From Gammaproteobacteria bacterium (GTDB lineage Bacteria; Pseudomonadota; Gammaproteobacteria; DAOWEP01), in assembly GCA_030638455.1 (NCBI GenBank), contig DAOWEP010000030.1, positions 1 through 5,261 of the forward strand: a stretch of DNA of 5,261 nucleotides, given 5' to 3'. Within the stretch, counting starts at the first letter, position 1. Every line of letters begins with the position of its first letter. The notes beneath the pieces are model-generated. The model did no database searches, was not told the DNA's origin, and saw only the letters and a program-made list of their open reading frames with translations. This document shows positions 1 to 5,077 of this stretch, in pieces. The translations under genes were made by a program, and so were the position numbers.

Positions 1-1
1 A

Positions 2-721
2 GACATAGTTGATGTAGTCGAGCAGGCCGGTGACAAACTGGACACTATATTGATCCCCAAAGTTGGCAGCCCGGAAGACATCTATTTTGTTTCCACCATG
101 CTGGAACAGATTGAAGCGGCCAAGGGTTTGAAGCCTATCAACATTCATATTCTTATCGAAACCGCGATGGGAATGGCAAACGTAGAAAAAATCGCACAAA
201 GTTGCCCGGAACGACTGGAGGCAATGGTGTTTGGTGTTGCCGATTATGCGGCATCTACGCAGGCACGTACGACCAACATGGGTGGCGCAAATGAAGATTA
301 TGCAACACTGACTCATCCAGATGCGAACGGAAATCGTGAGAAGCATTGGGGAGACCAATGGCATTTTGCAGCTTCAAGAATGGTCGTAGCCTGTCGTGCA
401 TACGGACTAAGACCCATTGATGGCCCGTTTGGCGATTTCTCTGATCCTGAAGGTTTCTTGTCGGCATCAAGGGCAATGGCTGCATTAGGTGTTGAAGGGA
501 AATGGGCAATTCATCCCTCGCAGGTTGAACTTGCACATGAGGTATTTACCCCTTCTGAAGCAGAAGTGACCCGTGCAAAAAATATTCTGGTGGCGATGGA
601 AGAAGCTGCGGCTAAAGGGCTTGGCGCAGTATCCCTTGAGGGCAGACTGATTGATGCAGCCTCTATCCGTCAGGCACAAGTACTGGTCGACAAGGCAGAA
701 CAGATCGCAGCAAAATCTTAG
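2..721 (+). CDS. mcl: L-malyl-CoA lyase (HpcH/HpaI aldolase / citrate lyase beta family), 3' part
   Basis: This gene encodes the C-terminal 239 residues of a malyl-CoA lyase, which cleaves L-malyl-CoA to acetyl-CoA and glyoxylate in the cytoplasm (last step of the serine cycle). The reading frame is open to the window edge, so the true start is outside; family members are about 320 residues, so roughly 80 are missing. The TTG at 50 is internal, because coding similarity continues upstream of it (visible start DIVDVVEQAGDKLDTI). Visible family marks are the metal-binding Glu in LIETAMGMANVE (visible residue 53), the metal-binding Asp in FGVADYAAS (residue 81), the substrate-pocket stretch WGDQWHF, GPFGDFSDPEGF, KWAIHPSQ, and a C-terminal Asp in GRLIDAASI (residue 218), matching the catalytic Asp known in this family. 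The HWGDQWHF and GPFGDFSD blocks favour malyl-CoA lyase over citrate lyase beta. Beta-methylmalyl-CoA as an additional substrate cannot be excluded. Same strand as mtkAB, separated by a 216-bp gap. Confidence 0.93.
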   Translation, partial: DIVDVVEQAGDKLDTILIPKVGSPEDIYFVSTMLEQIEAAKGLKPINIHILIETAMGMANVEKIAQSCPERLEAMVFGVADYAASTQARTTNMGGANEDYATLTHPDANGNREKHWGDQWHFAASRMVVACRAYGLRPIDGPFGDFSDPEGFLSASRAMAALGVEGKWAIHPSQVELAHEVFTPSEAEVTRAKNILVAMEEAAAKGLGAVSLEGRLIDAASIRQAQVLVDKAEQIAAKS

Positions 722-726
722 AAATT

Positions 727-920
727 TAGTGTCGGTCCATAAACGAGGATTTTTTTTCAAGATCAAGGCACACGGGTTTCGAAAAATGCATTAGCCCAGG
801 GATGGGCGTAATTAGAGCAACGCAGGAGCAGTTGTCGAGCATATATTAATATGTGAGCATTTGAGAAAATCGTGCAACGCAGAGATTGGGAAAAAAGACT
901 GTTTATGGATGGGTACTAGT
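727..920. mobile_element. MITE-like non-coding element with imperfect terminal inverted repeats
   Basis: The mcl-mtkA gap has no gene. It is bounded by an inverted repeat: TCCATAAAC at 736-744 and its exact complement GTTTATGGA at 901-909. The similarity extends in the same register: TAGT at 727-730 matches the complement of ACTA at 917-920, and the T-run at 750-757 faces the A-run at 891-896. Inside are a hairpin GCCCA-GGGA-TGGGC (794-807, with TTA/TAA flanks), two copies of GCAACGCAG (817-825 and 874-882), two copies of GAGCAT (837-842 and 855-860) and the palindrome ATATTAATAT (843-852). The size, lack of coding capacity and terminal inverted repeats suggest a MITE or dispersed intergenic repeat. 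No secure target-site duplication is visible; TTAG occurs at 726-729 and 920-923 but overlaps the repeat ends. The alternative is an ordinary promoter region with chance symmetry. I find no convincing sigma-70 promoter here. Confidence 0.5.
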
Positions 921-924
921 TAGC

Positions 925-930
925 GGAGGA
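925..930 (+). promoter_or_regulatory. Strong Shine-Dalgarno that fixes the TTG start of mtkA
   Basis: GGAGGA lies 7 nt before TTG at 938. With the family-typical N-terminus DIHEYQCKELF following directly, this supports TTG as the real start. The site lies 5 nt outside the right end of the inverted-repeat element. Confidence 0.85.
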
Positions 931-937
931 TAGTGTT

Positions 938-2110
938 TTGGATATACATGAGTATCAGTGCAAGGAATTGTTTCGTCATTATGGTGTTCCTGTGCCTGAC
1001 GGCAACATGGCGTTTTCACCCGACCAGGCTGCCTCTGTAGCAGAAAAAATTGGTGGTGATCGGTGGGTAGTAAAGGCCCAGATTCATGCGGGTGGTCGTG
1101 GTAAGGCAGGTGGGGTAAAGGTTGTTAATTCCTGTGATGAAGTCCGTAAAATTACCGACCATTTGATTGGCTCCACACTGGTAACCAAGCAAACCGGCGC
1201 ACAGGGAAAGTTGGTAAACCGGGTATTGGTAGAGAAGGCGCATAACATAGACAAGGAATACTATTTAGGCCTTGTTATAGATCGGCTAACGCAACGAATT
1301 ACCCTGATTGCCTCTGAAGAGGGCGGTATGGATATCGAAGAAGTCGCTGAAAAAGACCCTTCCAAAATCATTAGTGAAAGAGTAGATCCTGCTGTTGGGT
1401 TGACCGACTTTCAGTGCCGTAAAATAGTCTCTGCAATTAATATTGAGCCAAAATATTTTGGCTCGGCAGTAAAACTGATGCGTAAGTTATATCGTTGCTT
1501 TCGTGACAAGGACGCACTTTCTGCCGAAATTAATCCGCTGGCACTTATTGATGGTGAAAGACTGGTAGCGCTTGATGCCAAAATGTCGTTTGATGGAAAT
1601 GCCTTGCACCGTCAGGCTGAAATAACTGATTTGAGGGACCTGAACGAAGAAGACTCGAAAGAGGTGGATGCTTCAGGGCATGGTCTTAACTATATCGCAC
1701 TGGATGGAAATGTCGGTTGTATTGTAAATGGCGCAGGCCTTGCCATGGCTGCAATGGACGTGATTGATTTTTATGGTGAACGCCCGGCCAACTTTCTGGA
1801 TGTAGGTGGCGGTGCATCACCTGATAAAATTGCTAATGCCTTTCGTATTGTGCTGGAAGACCCCAATGTAAAGGTCATCATGCTTAATATCTTTGCCGGC
1901 ATTAACCGCTGCGACTGGATTGCAGAAGGTATTGTTCAGGCGATAAAGGACCAGGAAATTAATATGCCGATTATTATACGTCTGGCTGGTACCAATGTTG
2001 AACTTGGTTGGGAAATAATGGAAAAGTCGGGGCTAAAGTATATCCGGGCAGAAAAGCTGGATGATGCAGCACAGAAATCGGTTGCAGCATTAAGGGAGTT
2101 GAAGTCATGA
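938..2110 (+). CDS. mtkA: Malate-CoA ligase (malate thiokinase) beta subunit, ATP-grasp
   Basis: This is the beta subunit of an ADP-forming malate-CoA ligase, homologous to succinyl-CoA synthetase SucC. With MtkB it makes malyl-CoA from malate, ATP and CoA, supplying Mcl. The protein is 390 residues, the usual length. An N-terminal ATP-grasp domain (about 1-240) shows VVKAQIHAGGRGKAGGVK with Lys46, and the metal ligands Glu197 and Asn199 (AEINPL) and Asp213 (ALDAKMSFDG), at the same positions as in E. coli SucC. The C-terminal CoA-ligase domain (about 240-390) carries GCIVNGAGLAMA, ANFLDVGGGASPDK and FAGINRCDWIAEG. The FAGINRCDW and RLAGTNVELG wording, and linkage to mcl, favour malate thiokinase over SucC; this is a family and context judgement, and succinate activity is possible. 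It starts at TTG with a strong Shine-Dalgarno sequence. Its stop overlaps the mtkB start (ATGA), implying translational coupling. Confidence 0.9.
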   Translation: MDIHEYQCKELFRHYGVPVPDGNMAFSPDQAASVAEKIGGDRWVVKAQIHAGGRGKAGGVKVVNSCDEVRKITDHLIGSTLVTKQTGAQGKLVNRVLVEKAHNIDKEYYLGLVIDRLTQRITLIASEEGGMDIEEVAEKDPSKIISERVDPAVGLTDFQCRKIVSAINIEPKYFGSAVKLMRKLYRCFRDKDALSAEINPLALIDGERLVALDAKMSFDGNALHRQAEITDLRDLNEEDSKEVDASGHGLNYIALDGNVGCIVNGAGLAMAAMDVIDFYGERPANFLDVGGGASPDKIANAFRIVLEDPNVKVIMLNIFAGINRCDWIAEGIVQAIKDQEINMPIIIRLAGTNVELGWEIMEKSGLKYIRAEKLDDAAQKSVAALRELKS

Positions 2111-2979
2111 GTATATTTGTAAATAAAAATACCAAGGTGATTATCCAGGGCTTCACTGGTCAGCATGCTACGTTTCATGCGGAAGAGGCCATCAAGATGG
2201 GTACCCCGATTGTTGGTGGTGTTACTCCGGGCAAAGGTGGTATGACGCATCTGGGTTTGCCGGTATTTAACACCGTATCTGAAGCGGTTGCAGCAACAGG
2301 CGCAGAAGTATCCGGAATTTTTGTGCCGCCACCGTTTGCAGCAGATGCCATCATGGAAGCGGTAGATGCAGGGATCAAGATCATTGTTGTGATTGCAGAT
2401 GGCGTTCCGGTGCAGGACATGGTCAGGGTAAAGCGTTACCTGGTTGGTCACGACAGTATTATTATTGGCCCTAATACCGCAGGCGTGATAACACCTGAGG
2501 AATGCAAGCTGGGGATCATGCCATCACATATTTATCATAAAGGTAATGTTGGCATTGTTTCACGTTCAGGGACCTTGAATTACGAAGCCGTTGAGCAAAT
2601 GAATGAGCTTGGTCTTGGTCAGTCAACCAGTGTCAGTATTGGTGGTGATCCGGTTAACGGTTGTGATTTTCTTACCGTGCTGGATGCCTTTGAAAAAGAC
2701 GATGAGACAAAAGCGATCGTATTGATCGGTGAAATTGGTGGTTCTCAGGAAATTGATGCCGCCCTGTGGGCAAAGGAAAACATGAGTAAGCCTATTATCG
2801 CCTTTATCGCCGGGAAGACAGCACCTCCGGGAAGAAGAATGGGCCATGCCGGCGCGATTATTTCCGGTGAATCTGATACGGCTAATGCCAAGATGAAACG
2901 CCTTACTGAGCTGGGTGTGCATGTGGTCCAAAATCCTGCCGAGATAGGAGTTACCGTAAAAGAAGCCCTTGGATCATAA
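2107..2979 (+). CDS. mtkB: Malate-CoA ligase (malate thiokinase) alpha subunit
   Basis: This is the alpha subunit of the malate-CoA ligase, homologous to SucD, and carries the phosphorylated histidine. The protein is 290 residues, normal for the family. The N-terminal CoA-binding Rossmann domain (about 1-130) shows VIIQGFTGQHATFH and GGVTPGKGG (37-45), then FVPPPFAADAIMEA. The ligase domain (about 130-290) shows SRSGTLNYE, IGGDPVNG, Glu209 in IGEIGG and the catalytic His247 in GRRMGHAGAIISG. The segment GPNTAGVITPEECKLGIMP has Thr-Ala where E. coli SucD has Cys-Pro, a difference near the active site that may fit a non-succinate substrate (inference). The ATG overlaps the mtkA stop by 4 nt, with GGGAG at 2094-2098 as ribosome binding site, so the two subunits are probably made in equal amounts. 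MtkB versus SucD rests on sequence wording and on the mcl neighbour. Confidence 0.9.
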   Translation: MSIFVNKNTKVIIQGFTGQHATFHAEEAIKMGTPIVGGVTPGKGGMTHLGLPVFNTVSEAVAATGAEVSGIFVPPPFAADAIMEAVDAGIKIIVVIADGVPVQDMVRVKRYLVGHDSIIIGPNTAGVITPEECKLGIMPSHIYHKGNVGIVSRSGTLNYEAVEQMNELGLGQSTSVSIGGDPVNGCDFLTVLDAFEKDDETKAIVLIGEIGGSQEIDAALWAKENMSKPIIAFIAGKTAPPGRRMGHAGAIISGESDTANAKMKRLTELGVHVVQNPAEIGVTVKEALGS

Positions 2980-2984
2980 TCCTA

Positions 2985-4418
2985 ATGCCCTCATTACGTA
3001 AAACAAAGATTGTAGCCACAATCGGCCCTGCCAGTGACTCGGCTGAGACACTTAAGGAAATGATACAGGCGGGCATGAACGTGGCCCGCATCAATCTTTC
3101 GTTTGGCGTTGGTAATGAACAGGTAGAACGCGTCGAACGGGTTCGTGCCGTTGCCAAAGAGCTGGGTACCTACGTGGCCGTAATGGCCGATACCAAGGGC
3201 ATTGAAATTCGCACCGGTGCCGTTGCAGACGGTTCTGTTGAACTTGTTCCCCATGATGAATTTTTACTTTATTGTGACGCTCGGGAAGGTAGTGCCCAGG
3301 GTGTATCTGTTTCATATAGCGGGTTATATAAGGATGTGATGCCAGGTATACCCATCTTGCTGGATGATGGAGCGATAGAGCTCATCGTGCTGCGGGTTGA
3401 AGACACTACTATCCATACAAAAATTATTCATGGTGGACTCCTTCGTGCAAACAAGGGCGTTAACCTTCCGAATACCCATCTCTCTTTGAGTGCCGTTAGT
3501 CCTGAAAATCAGGACGAGGTAACAAAAGAGATGATGTTTGCGGTTGATAATGATATCGAATATATAGCAGCCTCTTTTATCCAGTCGGCAGATGATATCT
3601 TCAAGATGAAAGGAATTCTGCTTGAGAACGGTGTCGCAATCCCGATTATTGCAAAGATAGAAAACAAGGCAGGTGTAGAGAATTTGCAGGAGATTGTCGA
3701 AGCAGCCGATGGTGTAATGGTTGCACGTGGGGACCTGGGTGTAGAGTTACCACTGGCGGATGTACCCAGTGTGCAAAAAAAGATTATCGGCACCACGGTT
3801 ACCAATGGCAAGCCGGTCATTACCGCAACTCAAATGCTGGCCTCAATGGAAACAAACCCCAAGCCAACCCGTGCCGAGGCAAGTGATGTGGCCAATGCGA
3901 TTCTGGATGGCACGTCTGCGGTCATGCTCTCCGGTGAAACCGCAATGGGTAAATACCCGGTTCAGGCGGTCAGGATGATGGCTACACTGGCAATACGTGC
4001 AGAGGCTTCGTTAAAAGAATATGGATATTTGCAGAAGATCAAACCCAACCCCTCAAACAAGATAACCGAAGCAGTGAGCCAGGCCTCCCTCTCTATGGCC
4101 AGACATCTGAATGCAGCCGCTATCTTCTGTTTGACGGATACCGGTTTTACATCCCGTCAGATTTCCAAGTATCGACCAGAGTGTCCGATTATTGCGGTCA
4201 CCATGGCGGAAAAGGTGGTTCGAAAGCTCTCGATGAACTGGGGGGTTCTACCTATCCTGTATACGGGTGAGGCTACTGATGAAGCCAAGATAGAACATGG
4301 TATAGAGAGGGCCCGGGAACTGGGTTACATCAAGGCAGGCGATGTGGTCGTGATTACTGCGGGCCATTTTCAGGTGGCGGGTGGAACCGATTATATCCGG
4401 GTCATCACTTTGGAATAG
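2985..4418 (+). CDS. pyk: Pyruvate kinase with divergent nucleotide-site motifs
   Basis: This encodes a 477-residue pyruvate kinase (PEP + ADP to pyruvate + ATP), full length for the bacterial family. The order is an N-terminal (beta/alpha)8 barrel interrupted by a B domain (about 72-170), then a C-terminal allosteric domain (about 350-477). Catalytic residues visible are Arg35, Asn37, Ser39, Asp69, Thr70, Lys214 and Glu216 (IIAKIEN), Asp240 (MVARGDLGVE) and Thr272 (ITATQML). Glu74 in the DTKG-E-IRTG motif points to the potassium-dependent type, which has Glu where potassium-independent enzymes have Lys. Three departures stand out: NLSFG (37-41) where most family members read NFSHG, DTKGIEIRTG (69-78) where DTKGPEIRTG is normal, and KIENKAGV instead of KIENxEGV. 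The gene starts 5 nt after the mtkB stop without a clear Shine-Dalgarno sequence, so coupled translation in the mtkAB operon is likely. No terminator with a U-tract follows. Effector binding cannot be read from the sequence. Confidence 0.95.
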   Translation: MPSLRKTKIVATIGPASDSAETLKEMIQAGMNVARINLSFGVGNEQVERVERVRAVAKELGTYVAVMADTKGIEIRTGAVADGSVELVPHDEFLLYCDAREGSAQGVSVSYSGLYKDVMPGIPILLDDGAIELIVLRVEDTTIHTKIIHGGLLRANKGVNLPNTHLSLSAVSPENQDEVTKEMMFAVDNDIEYIAASFIQSADDIFKMKGILLENGVAIPIIAKIENKAGVENLQEIVEAADGVMVARGDLGVELPLADVPSVQKKIIGTTVTNGKPVITATQMLASMETNPKPTRAEASDVANAILDGTSAVMLSGETAMGKYPVQAVRMMATLAIRAEASLKEYGYLQKIKPNPSNKITEAVSQASLSMARHLNAAAIFCLTDTGFTSRQISKYRPECPIIAVTMAEKVVRKLSMNWGVLPILYTGEATDEAKIEHGIERARELGYIKAGDVVVITAGHFQVAGGTDYIRVITLE

Positions 4419-4436
4419 AGTACTGGAATAGAGCAC
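4411..4436 (+). repeat. 13-bp tandem duplication spanning the pyk stop codon
   Basis: TGGAATAGAGTAC (4411-4423) is followed directly by TGGAATAGAGCAC (4424-4436), with one difference. The first copy contains the pyk TAG stop at 4416-4418. The second copy is untranslated and out of frame, so it does not serve as a backup stop. This is most simply a small slippage duplication. Confidence 0.75.
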
Positions 4437-4681
4437 TAAATAGACAAACCGTGTCAGAAAGTGACAAATTCTGGATAATATCATCAGGTTCTGTGCGTCA
4501 TTCGCTTGCCCCCGTTGAATTTTTCTGATCTTCAATTTCCCTCCGATATCGCATTATAAGCTGTTGAATATAAGGCAAATAATTTACCATAACGAAGCTT
4601 ATCGATATTCTTGCACTGCCAGTGATAACCAGTTCTTTCTGAACTGTGACAGACTTCACGCTTACCGTAATAAACCATAAC

Positions 4682-4687
4682 TATACT
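4682..4687 (+). promoter_or_regulatory. Candidate -10 element for the riboswitch-led transcript
   Basis: TATACT matches the sigma-70 -10 consensus at 5 of 6 positions and would place the transcript start near 4693, before the leader hairpins and the riboswitch. No good -35 is found 16-18 nt upstream, so either an activator is needed (the dyads at 4614-4646 are candidates) or the call is wrong. Confidence 0.3.
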
Positions 4688-4729
4688 CATGTTAAGCAGG
4701 TCACAAACGGTATGACGACCTGTGCGGTT

Positions 4730-4749
4730 TATCGACAATACTGTCGATA
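4730..4749 (+). other. Perfect 8-bp hairpin upstream of the riboswitch
   Basis: TATCGACA (4730-4737) pairs fully with TGTCGATA (4742-4749) around an ATAC loop. It is not followed by a U-tract, so it is not an intrinsic terminator. It could be a leader RNA hairpin or, as DNA, a dyad operator. Confidence 0.5.
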
Positions 4750-4768
4750 GAGCAGGGGGAAACCCCAG

Positions 4769-4868
4769 GCTCCTCGAACAGGCAAACCCGTGGTAACGCG
4801 GGGACGCAAAACCAGTGCCCATAGCAGTAAATGTAGAAATTGTGGGTCGAACGGTTGCCGAAAGGGGT
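4769..4868 (+). promoter_or_regulatory. Cyclic di-GMP-I (GEMM-I) riboswitch aptamer
   Basis: The core of the GEMM-I aptamer is present in order. GGCAAACC (4781-4788) leads into a perfect 6-bp stem CCCGTG/CGCGGG (4787-4792 with 4797-4802, one G-U pair) capped by a GTAA (GNRA) tetraloop. This is followed by the near-invariant GGGACGCAAA (4801-4810), then a second hairpin (CCCATAG 4818-4824 with TTGTGGG 4840-4846), and the 3' block CGGTTGCCGA (4852-4861). Closing helix P1 can form from TCG (4774-4776) with CGA (4859-4861), extended by CC with GG. The base just before GCAAACC is G (4781) and the 3' block has the CC expected of the ligand pocket, so c-di-GMP is favoured over the G-to-A cGAMP-sensing variant; this mapping uses recalled Vc2 numbering. 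The usual CCUAA tetraloop receptor is not seen in the second hairpin, so the aptamer is somewhat divergent. The target is the downstream secreted protein gene on the same strand. Confidence 0.82.
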
Positions 4869-5077
4869 TGTGCCAGGTCTGATGTCAGGGTCATTCTGAT
4901 CCAGTCACTCTCACTGAAGCATAACTAGATAAACCAGGTTGTACGGATGTTTAGTTGTGTAACGGGTGGTTGAGAGTTGGCTTATTCAATTCATTGTTTC
5001 AAGATTGAGTCGCTCTTTTCCTGTATTTCCTACTACGGCCTGTAAGGCGTGGGAATAAAATATTCAGGAGTAGTGAC
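4869..5077 (+). other. Long leader between aptamer and secreted-protein gene (expression platform region)
   Basis: About 200 nt separate the aptamer from the start codon, with no credible gene; ATG-initiated frames are at most 8 codons and lack ribosome binding sites. Two hairpins can be drawn. One is AACCA/TGGTT plus GTTGTAC/GTGTAAC, with G-U pairs and a 12-nt loop (4932-4971). The other is TCCTAC/GTGGGA enclosing GCCT-GTA-AGGC (5028-5054), ending 11 nt before the ribosome binding site. Neither is followed directly by a U-run, so no classical terminator-type switch is visible. Control by RNA stability, Rho or translation is possible but not shown. Confidence 0.4.
5066..5070 (+). promoter_or_regulatory. 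Ribosome binding site of the secreted-protein gene
   Basis: AGGAG sits 7 nt before ATG at 5078. It settles the start of a gene whose frame is cut by the window edge. The 5028-5054 hairpin lies just upstream and does not include it. Confidence 0.85.

Larger units (their letters stand above)
4437..4768. other. Gene-free region after pyk with several dyads
   Basis: I see no believable gene on either strand here; the open frames lack ribosome binding sites and family features. Visible structure: TGTCA-N5-TGACA (4452-4466), a weak dyad without a U-tract and so not a good terminator; CACTG-N1-CAGTG (4614-4624); CAGTTC-N5-GAACTG (4630-4646); CAGGTC-N14-GACCTG (4697-4722); an 8-bp hairpin at 4730-4749; and GGGG-AAA-CCCC (4756-4766). 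The first two dyads after 4600 lie where an activator or repressor could bind relative to the candidate -10 at 4682. The later ones would lie in the transcribed leader ahead of the riboswitch. Functions are inferred. Confidence 0.45.

Noticed and set aside
731..758. Intrinsic terminator after mcl ending in the eight-T run
   Set aside because: The T-run is real, but the preceding bases form only a 3-4 bp stem; the run is better explained as part of the inverted-repeat end.
1936..2451. 171-residue minus-strand open frame across the mtkA-mtkB junction
   Set aside because: Antisense shadow of two conserved genes; Cys/His/Arg-rich composition typical of a non-coding frame.
938..2979. Housekeeping succinyl-CoA synthetase sucCD
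   Set aside because: sucCD is usually beside sucAB or other TCA genes; the mcl neighbour and the malate-thiokinase-like wording (FAGINRCDW, RLAGTNVELG) favour mtkAB. Not fully excluded without enzyme data.
4452..4470. Terminator of the pyk operon
   Set aside because: TGTCA-GAAAG-TGACA is only 5 bp and is followed by AAATT, not a U-tract, on the + strand.
4248..4535. 95-residue minus-strand open frame overlapping the end of pyk
   Set aside because: Mostly antisense to the conserved pyruvate kinase C-terminal domain, with no family features.
4776..4790. GEMM-Ib type riboswitch specific for cyclic AMP-GMP
   Set aside because: That variant has A in place of the G just before GCAAACC; here the base is G (4781), so c-di-GMP is the better prediction. 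The alignment relies on recalled Vc2 numbering and should be confirmed by assay.
4532..4894. 120-residue open frame on the minus strand
   Set aside because: It overlaps the riboswitch, has low-complexity composition with no recognisable domain, and lacks a Shine-Dalgarno site; treated as chance.
4690..5077. CRISPR array, tRNA or second riboswitch in the leader
   Set aside because: No regularly spaced repeats, no cloverleaf with a T-loop motif, and no second GEMM core are visible.
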